From Rutpela maculata (taxonomy: Eukaryota > Arthropoda > Insecta > Coleoptera > Cerambycidae): a stretch of DNA of 64,000 nt. A program made the position numbers and the translations under genes. The notes below the pieces were generated by a model, which saw only the letters and a list, made by a program, of their open reading frames with translations, searched no databases and had not been told where the DNA came from. Location: NCBI GenBank assembly GCA_936432065.2, contig OW386293.2, forward strand, positions 109,699,795 through 109,763,794, read 5' to 3'. Positions 55,984-64,000 of this stretch are shown piece by piece. The stretch's first letter is position 1; each line of letters starts with the position of its first letter.

Positions 55984-56567
55984 GTAGACGTTAGTTAATT
56001 GGTTATTTTGCAGGGAAGACTTAAGCTGCAGTATTGCATAGTAACCGCTATTAATTTTTTTACTTATGGCATTTATGTGTGTCTGCCATCTCATATTTGT
56101 GTCAACATGTACACCAAGAAATTTTACACTGTCAACACTGTCGATCAATGCTCCATTTGCAATTACTGTATTTGGTGCAGTAATTCTTTTATTATAAATG
56201 TGCATAGATACTGTTTTATTTGCATTTACCAGAAGCTTATTTTTATTGCACCAATTCGTAAATTGGCTGGATATAATATTTAGGTTATCTTGGAGTTCTT
56301 CATGAGTATGGGCAGAAACAGCTATTGATGTGTCATCGGCAAAAAGAACGACACAGTCAAAGCTAATTTCAAGTGGTAGGTCATTGATATATAATAAAAA
56401 TATCAACGGACCTAAGACTGATCCCTGCGGAACTCCGAGGTCAATATCATGAGAATCTGATGCAGTATTATTAATACTAACGTACATTTTCCGACTGTGG
56501 AGGTAAGACATTAGCCAGTTTAAGACATTTCCTCTAAGGCCAAAACATTCCAGTTTTTCCTTTGCAA
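55093..56567 (-). pseudogene. Non-LTR reverse transcriptase, split by an insertion
   Basis: From 56567 on the minus strand: KEKLECFGLRGNVLNWLMSY, then DIDLGVPQGSVLGPLIFLLY (motif B), then CVVLFADDTSIAVS (motif C, FADD). VNANKTVSMHIYNKR, VDSVKFLGVHVDTNMRW (thumb) and QNNQLTNVYY follow, up to 55985. A 425-bp insert follows and the frame resumes at 55556 with ALIYSAIQYNISLWGNCSGA, then ERILILQKRVLRLIFDLD. The C-terminus is at 55284-55093 (SGIVLYNKLPDAIKNIGSVE, KFKGKLKEFLI). Motif A and everything before it are missing by 5' truncation. Apart from the insertion and a small gap near 55300-55400 the frame is well kept, suggesting a younger copy. Confidence 0.88.
55557..55981 (+). mobile_element. 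425-bp (TTA)n-tailed retroposon inserted in the RT gene
   Basis: The insert is in plus orientation, from TTTTTTTATTTTAATATG to (TTA)15 at 55937-55980, with GGTAAATAAA just before the tail. Removing it restores the RT codons Y-Y-A-L-I exactly, so the boundaries are known to within 2 bp. It has no frame and appears to be a 5'-truncated LINE 3' end or a SINE. Confidence 0.85.
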
Positions 56568-56884
56568 GACTTTATTATATAATTTTCTTCTTATTCGCAA
56601 CGGATTCTACTCAAAAAGTGTCTAAAGAATGTGTTACTCGATTTTAGATTCGGCACTTGGTAATTGAGATATAGAGGTTATCCAAACATGCCAGTTTTCC
56701 GAAAACGTCCTGTAGCTCGGTAGTCGAAAAATATAGACGATTGCGGTTTGCGCCATTGATTGTTTCTTGAAAATCGAGTTCAGGACACCCATATTGGTTT
56801 TTGTCTATCTGCCATAGTTTTAGAGAAAACCTCAAATCCTATCTAATTTGGTCCACCCTGTATGTACCAGTTTGTATGTTGGGC

Positions 56885-58110
56885 AATAAAGTAATTTTAG
56901 TTTCATACGAAGACGAATATATTCTTCCCACAGTATTTTTCTTCACTGTTGAACTAAATAAGAGACTACTAAGAGATAAAAGTAAAAAGATATAAAAAAT
57001 ATGACCCGTCTCTAAGAAAAAAAAAAAATTCCTAGAATGCAAAAAAATATATATCATTTAATTTTACAAAATCTCATCTGCCTTAGTGGAAGATGATAAA
57101 GAGTTGTACCTTGTTAGCTAAAATCTGTGCAAGAATGACCCATATTTTATTTTTAATGCGTCAAAAAATGTATGTGCTAATTTTTATTGATACAAAGTCT
57201 ATCCACTCCGAAGTAATGGCAGAAGCGGTAGTAATAACATCATTAAAGTTTTCCCATGGCTACTTTCTTGACATTGATTCGCTTGAGATACATGACTGAT
57301 GTTAGTGCCAACAAATTCGCTGTATTATTTGTAATTTACCCGCCTTGCAACTACAAAGGAACAACGTTTGTTCATACATAATTATTTTATTACGAGCAAT
57401 TTCCACCGTTTTATATTTCCGCTGTAGTAAATCTTACAAAATCGTTCGGGGAACGGAAAATCACCTTAAATACGAATCGTAAGTTTATGTTTCCTGCATG
57501 AAAATCGATAGTCGAAGAGCAAGACCTCTGAATTCAACATTTTCAATGCAACTCTCAAACACACAAAAACAAACAGTTGATTCTTATGTAGTAACATCTC
57601 ACAAAACATATTTTTGATCTGGCGATTTGATTTGGAATTGCAAAATTGTAAAAAAATGTGATTTTTCATTTTTCTTATGAAAAACACTATTTTCGCATTT
57701 TTCATGTTCCCATATTTTATACTTGGTGCAATTTTATGTGTGGCAATCGATACATCATATTAGAATGATAGTCACCATTCAGTGTAAAATCGTTCAGATT
57801 CAGTTCGCGGAAGTACGAAGGTGTAGAAGGGCCACTGAAATATTTTTTTTAATTCCGAGTTTAATCTCGGAATTCCGAGACAAGTGCTGTCGTGAGCAAA
57901 AAAAAATAGGACAACTATTTTTTTCTAATGTAAATCTGTTTCTAGTTGCACACTTGCAATGAATTTTGACAAATAACTGATAAGGTAACAAAAAATAAAG
58001 TTAGATGTACACAACTAGATTTTAGCAAAAATACGTTATAAGACTTGTCCCATTTTTTTTGCGCACGACAGTACATAATGTTTATATTTTGATAAAAAAA
58101 ATTAGCTATT
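56885..58110. other. Gene-free stretch
   Basis: Frames at 57093-57299 (plus) and 57723-57962 (plus) have no recognised motif. A short hairpin TCCGAGTTTAATCTCGGA lies at 57856-57873. Confidence 0.4.
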
Positions 58111-58114
58111 TTAA

Positions 58115-58405
58115 TTTTGCACTAGAGATGGCAATTTTCCCAAAAATGGATTTTTTCCTGGGAGGGTAAAACCCATTTTTGAATTTGCCGCCAATTCTCA
58201 TATAACTTTTAGTCTCAGTCCTCAAAATTTAATTATTTCATCATTTGGCGTGGGTGTCTCCAAATACCTAATAGTGCCTAATAATGCTAATGCTAATGAA
58301 TAGCAATTAAAAAATACTGAAAGGAATTGTTGTTAGTTTGGATAGAATTGGCGGCAAATTCAAAATAGTTTGAGAAAATTGCCATCTTTATTTTGCACCA
58401 TATTT
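58115..58405. mobile_element. 290-bp MITE with about 75-bp imperfect TIRs
   Basis: AGAGATGGCAATTTTC at 58124 and GAATTTGCCGCCAATTCT at 58181 are both repeated inverted at the right (AGAATTGGCGGCAAATTC at 58345, GAAAATTGCCATCTTT at 58375). Confidence 0.82.
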
Positions 58406-58409
58406 ACAT

Positions 58410-59100
58410 TTTTCTATTAAAAATATTGCAAACAATATGAAGTGTTCATTTATCTGCCTTCTCTTTCAATTCCCTGCAAGCTTGGGGGTAGTTCTCACCC
58501 TTAAATTTATTATTTTTTCGACGGAAGTTTATTAGAAATTTCAAGCAAACTAAAAAGTATACATCTCTACTTGTTTTCTAAGCGTTAGTTCAATTTAAAG
58601 GCGATATAGGGGTAGTTTTCACCCCTGAAGGGTTGCAAAAAAAATCGTCTAAACTCAAATCAAAAAGTGAAAAAAAATCCATCATTTTTAAATTTTACGC
58701 CAATTTAAAGGTAGTTTTACCCCCCTCTGATTAACCTTCAGTATAAAATTTGTCCTTATTTTAGATGAACATTCTGAACTGGCAAAATATCATTTCAATT
58801 AGCACATTCATAACATTATTTTGCAGTATTATTCACATTACCCCGAAAAAAAACCCAAAAGGGGTGGTTTTTGGCATTTTTAGGGGTGACGCACTATTTT
58901 TAGAGCCAGGGGACTCCGATTTTCGTGATCAGCGACCCAAAAAACATAGAATACAAGTAGTCCCGATGAGGGTAGAATTCCGAGCGTCAAACCCCACGTT
59001 TTATATGGACTATTTTTGCAAGACAAACACTCTTTGAATGTCAGAACTTAGGCCCCATAATATAATGTTGTAAGGCAGATGGCAATAGGCTAAAGAAAAA
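58410..59100. other. Stretch with short palindromic GGGGTAGTTTTCACCCC motifs
   Basis: Copies of GGGGTAGTT(T/C)TCACCC lie at 58488-58502 and 58611-58627, with a shorter relative near 58711. A copy of the CGTGATCAGCGACCC phrase is at 58923. No gene; the frame at 58765-59037 is a repeat artefact. Confidence 0.6.
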
Positions 59101-59127
59101 TGAACATTTAATAAATGTCTGATGTCC

Positions 59128-59847
59128 AATGTAGGTTTAAGTTAATTTAATGCAAAATATGTCTTATTATGTTTCTTGATTAATTCATTTACATGGTTCT
59201 CCCAACATAGCTTACAGTCCAAGTAAATTCCTAAAAGTTTAACTTCTCTTGTTGGTTTTAGATTTAAGTCTTCAATGTGAAGCGCAAAATTTTCCGATAC
59301 TGTTTTCCTTTTGGAGAAAATATCCTTTCAATTTTTGCCAAATTTAATATTAAAGCATTTTTGTTACACCCTTCATAGAACTCTCTTACGATGATGTTGA
59401 CAGTTTTGACATCAGCAGCTGTTACTATCATTGATGGATCATCCGCTAACATAGCTATTGTCGTATGGGATATATTGTTGGGAAGATCGTTTAAAAAATC
59501 AAGAAGATGAAGGGTCCTAGGATCGATCCCCGAGGCACTCTCATATTAACGTTAGATATTGCGTCGTCAACTTTCACTTTTACTTTTCTATCCGTTAAAA
59601 AAGTTAATCCACGTCCAATACTCAAGAAAACCCTTTCTTATAATAAACGAAATATTTATAAACCGATCACGTAATTATTTGTATCCAATTCATCATAGAT
59701 GGTTTGAATAAAATGAACTGATGCAGTTTCCACAGATTTACATTTTCTGAAGCTATGCTGATTACCTGATAGTAATTTATTAATTAATAAGAAGTTTATA
59801 ATTCTATTCAACACTAATTTTTCCAAAATTTTTGATATTATACACAA
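59128..59847 (-). pseudogene. Decayed non-LTR reverse transcriptase fragment
   Basis: Minus strand, 59847 to about 59660: ISKILEKLVLNRIINFLLIN, GNQHSFRKCKSVETASVHF and DELDTNNYVIGL, the segment before motif A. Next, about 59600-59500, comes NVNMRVPRGSILGPFIFLIF (motif B, GxPRGSILGP), then AMLADDPSMIV (motif C; ADD kept but the preceding F is L, about 59460-59430). GCNKNALILNLAKIERIF follows, then VKLLGIYLDCKLCWENHV (thumb, about 59245-59195), stopping at 59128. Motif A and part of the palm are missing, and at least two frameshifts are present. It is a separate subfamily from the two LINEs above, judging by its residues. Confidence 0.8.
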
Positions 59848-59849
59848 TA

Positions 59850-60040
59850 GGGATATTTAGTCCAATTAATAAGCCGGAAAATAGTGTAGAATGTGGAAAA
59901 GTGGTGGAACAGCTCCGATTTGGAAAATTCCTTTTATCACGTGTTTCTTAGACCCCCAGGAACATTCATCAGCATTGACCCCTGCATAACTCCGAAGATG
60001 AGAAATTTAGGGGGGTTTGAAGTGCCCCAAAAAGTAGATG
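59850..60040. other. Leader of the satellite region
   Basis: Diverged sequence with phrases related to the satellite unit; no gene. Confidence 0.4.
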
Positions 60041-60042
60041 TC

Positions 60043-61168
60043 TTAAAAACATTTATAAAATTGAGGAATTGCGTATTCCAGTATGGAATTAGTGCCATTT
60101 TTTAATGAAAATTCCACTTTTTCGGGCGGAAATTTAAATATGCATACTGTGCTGCGGAAGTGTGCTATAGGATTTCTTGGGTCGCTGATCACGATTCCTA
60201 GGTCCAAATTGAGAAATTCCATATTCCAGTATGGAATTCGTGCCATTTTTTTATGAAAATTCCACTTTTTCAAGCGGAAATTTAAACATGAATACTGTGC
60301 TACGGAAGCGTGCTCTAGGGGTTTTTTTGGGTCGCTGATCACGATTCCGAGGTTCAAATTGAGAAATTCCATATTCCAGTATGGAATTCGTGCCATTTTT
60401 TTATGAAAATTCCACTTTTTCAAGCGGAAATTTAAATATGAATACTGTGCTACGGAAGCGTGCTCTAGGGGTTTTTTTGGGTCACTGATCACGATTCCAT
60501 ATTCCAGTATGGAATTCGTGCCATTTTTTGATGAAAATTCCACTTTTTCGGGCGGAAATTTAAATATGAATACTGTGCTGCGGAAGCATGCTCTAGGGTT
60601 TTTTTGGGTCGCTGATCACGATTCCGAGGTTTAAATTGAGAAATTCCATTGCCATTTTTTGATGAAAATTCCACTTTTTCAAGCGGAAATTTAAATATGA
60701 ATACTGTGCTACGGAAGCGTGCTCTAGGGGTTTTTCTGGGTCGCTGATCACGATTCCGAGGTTCAAATTGAGAAATTCCATATTCCAGTATGGAATTCGT
60801 GCCATTTTTTTAATGAAAATTCCACTTTTTCAAGCGGAAATTTAAATATGAATACTGTGCTACGGAAGCGTGCTCTAGGGGTTTTTTTGGGTCGCTGATC
60901 ATGATTCCATATTCCAGTATGGAATTCGTGCCATTTTTTGATGAAAATTCCACTTTTTCGGGCGGAAATTTAAATATGAATACTGTGCTGCGGAAGCATG
61001 CTCTAGGGTTTTTTTGGGTCGCTGATCACGATTCCGAGGTCCAAATTGAGAAATTCCATATTATAGTATGGAATTCGTGCCATTTTTTGATGAAAATTCC
61101 ACTTTTTCGGGCGGAAATTTAAATATGAATACTGTGCTGCGGAAGCGTGCTCTAGGGGGTTTTTTGTC
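60043..61168. repeat. Satellite array, 150-bp unit with 127-132-bp variants, about eight units
   Basis: The start of the GTCGCTGATCACGATTCC block recurs at 60181, 60331, 60481, 60608, 60740, 60891 and 61018. Successive spacings are 150, 150, 127, 132, 151 and 127. The short units lack all or part of the GAGGTTCAAATTGAGAAATTC segment. Each full unit holds the hairpin TTCCATATTCCAGTATGGAA. Because 150 is divisible by three, the minus strand stays open over several units, giving repetitive frames such as 60043-60543; these are not genes. Confidence 0.92.
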
Positions 61169-61169
61169 C

Positions 61170-61390
61170 TATAATTGTGATTATTTAAATCACCTTTTTC
61201 AAAAATTGGCAAGGCAATGACCTTTTCAAAAGATTAGTTTATTAAGTAAGTTAAAGGTTTGACAATAAAATCACAAGAAATTTTCAAATATTTAGAAGAT
61301 ATTCCATAATCGAATTCAGCACGTCACTTTACATAGGAATATGACTTTAGTTTTTGTATGTTCGCAAGCTTCAAAGGGCACTTTTATTAT
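61170..61390. other. Gene-free AT-rich stretch
   Basis: Nothing recognised. Confidence 0.4.
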
Positions 61391-61394
61391 ATTT

Positions 61395-61525
61395 CAAGGG
61401 TTTTGCTCTCCGACTACGATGGAGTACCACAGTTCATAAAGCGTCTCGGCACGCTTCATCGATACATTTGTAGGTTCTGGATAGTTGGAGTTGTCTCGAG
61501 TTAAATCAGCCATCTCTGGTTCTGT
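61395..61525 (-). other. Short exon-like frame of unknown family
   Basis: On the minus strand, after a TTTACAG that could serve as a splice acceptor (about 61526), the frame reads EPEMADLTRDNSNYPEPTNV, SMKRAETLYELWYSIVVGEQ, NP and a stop at 61395. The ATG is at 61511-61513 (39 codons). Residue use is protein-like and the segment is GC-richer than its flanks. It could be a real first or last exon of a host gene extending elsewhere, or a chance frame. No family was recognised. Confidence 0.35.
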
Positions 61526-61529
61526 AAAC

Positions 61530-62018
61530 TAATCGGATACGCTCTACAAGTATGTAGAAATCGCTGCTACACTGCCACTGCGGCCGTTTTGCGATCGAGG
61601 AATGCGGTTGGTATTTTTCATTCATAAAATGTACCTAAACATTCGGATAATGTTGTTTTTAATTACTTGGTATCTTGATGGTTCAGGAGTGAAATTAATA
61701 TTGAAATTCATCGCTATATTCGATTAAACACAACTAGTTGTGAGTTGTAAGGTCTGCAGTCGGTCGTTGCCAAGCGCAAATGTTTGAGTTAAGTCTGTCG
61801 CTTAATTTGGCACCGAATACAAATACCAACATGAAATAAATTATGAGTAGTTTATAGTCACTTTAATATTTAATTATATTCGTTAGAATGATAATTGCAT
61901 TTATATAAGAAATATACAGGGTGTTATTAGTATACGTGATAAAATTCCAATTGCGCATTGTACTCGTCAATTTAGGAAAAGAAGTTTGTGTACACATATA
62001 GTCTAAAATAGTGTATAC
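61530..62018. other. Gene-free stretch
   Basis: A GC-richer patch at 61555-61605 joins the exon-like frame; otherwise AT-rich with no recognised signal. Confidence 0.4.
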
Positions 62019-62020
62019 TG

Positions 62021-62744
62021 GAGCGGATTTGGCGAAAAAAAGAGGAGTTTTGAAACCAACTTAAAAAAAAAAAAATTGACAATTCGGTTACACGCGTTCT
62101 TTTTTATCATGTTATCAAGTTAGTTCAGCTTAATCGCACGGGGTGGGGGAGGAATTCGCATTTAAAATACGCAAAAACAAGTTTTTCCGCGATAACTTCA
62201 TTATTATTGACTTGACGAAAAAAAAATTCAATCAAAAATTGATCTCGCGGAAGTACATAATCTGGTAAATTTTTCAAATTGGACGGTAACTTTTCGTGAA
62301 AATTTGTTTTGAAAATACGCGTTTCTTTGCCGTAACACTAATATACAAAAAAGTAAGTCCTTGATTGTTTCACGAAAAAAAGGAGTTAGAGGGATGAAAT
62401 CTTTTTGAGGTAGGTGAAATAGATGAGAATTGATGGAGCCGGAGGATGGGGGTGGTGGGCCAATTAGGGAGGGGGAAGGTAGGGAAAAGAAAATCATTCA
62501 AGCCCTATAACTTTTTTCCCTGTCGTACGATTTTGAAACACCAAAATGGAATTTCGTCAAGTCAATTACAACAAAGTTATCGTGGAAAAACGGGTTCTTG
62601 CGAATTTTAAATGCGAATTCCTCCCCCACACCGTGTGATTAAGCTGAACTAACTTGATAACATGATAAAAGAGAACGTATAAAATAATTGTCAATTTTTT
62701 TTTTTTTTTTTAGTTGGTTTCATTTCAAAAGCAGATCCGCTCCG
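62021..62744. mobile_element. 724-bp foldback
   Basis: GGAGCGGAT at 62021 pairs with ATCCGCTCC at 62736-62744. The arms of about 210 bp share ATCATGTTATCAAGTTAGTT, TTCAGCTTAATC and GGGGGAGGAATTCGCATTTA, inverted. The spacer contains a G-rich run (62440-62480) but no gene. Confidence 0.88.
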
Positions 62745-62749
62745 TTTAT

Positions 62750-64000
62750 AACCAAAATCCGGATGGAACATCTACATTCCAGATACGTCTTTTATACAAA
62801 TAATATAATATTATAATGTATAATCAAATGAAACATTCCCAAACGATTTAAAAACGATGACGTGATTTTCGAATATCTGTGTTCCAATTTTAAAAATCAC
62901 ATACCACCAAAGTTGGATATTTGGCATCATCGACTTTATGTACAAACTTTTTACTTGTATTTATTTTTTCATGTATTCAGAGTCTCTTGATTAAAAATGT
63001 TTCACCTGTAGTAGACAAAATAAACGAGTTAATGCAGTATGAATCGGAAAGACTAAAGGGGCAAACTTTAGAAATTATCACCTGGGCATGAATGGACCAC
63101 CAGACTACCATGCAGCTACATCAAAGGCAGATTAAGGGAAGACCATATGTACACCACCAGAAGAATCTTGGAAGAAAAATGGAGAAAAGGGACAAAATTA
63201 CACAGACGCAACAGATCTCCAACAAGGGGCGATTTAGGGGAGAGGGACGAAGAGATTTCCCCCCTGAGCTCATGCTAGTTTTCAAATATTTCCGATTGTT
63301 ATTAATAATAGCTCATTAGTTTAAAATTATTATTTATTTATGTGTACATAAGTGTGCATTCGTTTATTTTCTATTATATAAAATGTAACAAATGCCATTT
63401 ATTTTAGTTCCAGTTCATATTTCTACGGAGTGCAGCGGCATAAGAAAGTCACGGCAAAAACTAACATCGCAATATCGCCCGTCTCTACTGCAAGCTACCA
63501 TAGCCGAACACAACTCTAGGGCAGACCCCGGTCGTGACTCTTGTCGACATTGAATGCCACGTAATAATTAATACCCCACAAAAAAACTTAAAAATAATTA
63601 ATATAAAATAATTTTATTTAATTTACGAAATGAGGTAGTACTAGTAATTGGTAAATTCTTGACGAAATTTGGTAAAAGTTGGGCGTGGCTCCGAAAAATG
63701 TTTGCTTACGGTGCATTGCCTGATGCAGCTCTAGTAAATGATCTATTTGAATTATTAGAGAAATTAGTAATCTGAATAATTTTATTTATAATTGGACCTT
63801 AACTCGTCGAATTTTATCGGCATTAAAGCAATGATTTGAGCGGATGAAATCCACTGTGCCTTTGCGAAATCGCTTTCTGCCACTGTGATGTTTAGAAAAC
63901 ACTTCTAAATTATGAATTATTTTTCTCCTTAAACATTAATACCCATTGAACCAGCTTAGAGCTACAAATATTTGAAAACAATATTACACTCCTTCACACC
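62750..64000. other. Stretch without a recognised gene
   Basis: A 75-codon plus frame at 63092-63319 is rich in Gln, His and Lys and has no motif. The rest is AT-rich. The window ends without a recognisable feature. Confidence 0.4.

Larger units (their letters stand above)
54774..56572 (-). mobile_element. 5'-truncated LINE inserted in M3, itself carrying a nested insertion
   Basis: Read on the minus strand, the element starts inside ORF2 near 56570 and ends with (TTA)n at 54774-54792. The RT coding region is split by a 425-bp insert (55557-55981). ATAAT flanks the element on both sides as target duplication. It belongs to the same Jockey/CR1-type group as 46693-48249. Confidence 0.85.
54650..56880 (-). 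mobile_element. Mariner-like element, copy M3, split by a LINE
   Basis: The M3 left end (minus strand) lies near 56870-56880 with ACAGGGTGGACC. Sequence matching M1/M2 runs from there to 56577 (AGAAGAAAATTAT side) and resumes at 54771 (GCATGCCTCAGTTTTCGAGA) on the far side of the inserted LINE. The uninterrupted M1 copy (51120-51150) shows the join exactly. The flanking duplicate ATAAT occurs at both edges of the LINE (54769-54773 and 56571-56575 approximately). Confidence 0.75.

Noticed and set aside
60043..60543. 166-residue open frame on the minus strand
   Set aside because: It is a read-through of three satellite units whose 150-bp period is divisible by three; the residues simply repeat every 50.

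Overview
This is a window of AT-rich animal nuclear DNA, most likely from an insect or another arthropod. The evidence is the lack of any operon or dense gene order, a heavy load of decayed transposons, Jockey/CR1-like and Penelope-like retroelements with (TTA)n tails, remnants resembling Crypton and Tc1/mariner transposons, and hundreds of simple repeats and foldbacks. No intact host protein gene can be recognised. The longest open frame (46917-47972) is the RT core of a damaged non-LTR retrotransposon. I cannot name the species.

Layout. 0-7 kb: an hAT-like element with 8-bp target duplications (521-1407), then a possible 5.3-kb element bounded by TA + CAG(T/C)ATGTCCC-type termini (1477-6734) that holds a LINE tail and foldbacks. 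7-12 kb: three copies of a repeat that starts with a hairpin and carries a GT-rich microsatellite, mixed with two long palindromes. 12.5-14.5 kb: a 2-kb TIR element with a broken gene whose motifs resemble a PIN/FEN-type nuclease followed by a Cys-rich tail. 15-22 kb: a MITE with 50-bp TIRs, short direct repeats, a Penelope-like element with GIY-YIG, and an hAT MITE with a perfect 8-bp target duplication. 22.9-25.1 kb and 38.8-40.7 kb: two copies of a TIR element with a CXC-like Cys-rich tail. 26-30 kb: GC-rich palindrome, another Cys-rich tail and nested foldbacks. 34-41 kb: candidate coding remnants, including one resembling a Crypton, and a cluster of GC-capped hairpins. 41-43 kb: two foldbacks, one 1.3 kb long. 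45-49 kb: an element with about 500-bp inverted arms, invaded by a TIR element, a LINE and a short retroposon. 49-57 kb: a TIR element, three mariner-like fragments, a 1.67-kb foldback carrying the Cys-rich/GCD gene in both arms, and a three-layer nest of transposons. 58-63 kb: a MITE, an RT fragment, a 150-bp satellite array, a small exon-like frame and a foldback.

The strongest common thread is a set of at least seven decayed genes or tails (13.8, 24.2, 28.3, 39.8, 46.5, 52.4 and 53.6 kb) that end in a Tesmin/TSO1-like Cys-rich segment. Most of them lie inside inverted-repeat elements. Two of them also keep upstream acidic motifs (EADTR, DTDV, GCDTT/GSDTT) in the order expected of a FEN/PIN nuclease. 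This suggests a family of DNA transposons that carries a nuclease-like, Cys-rich protein. All copies here are broken.
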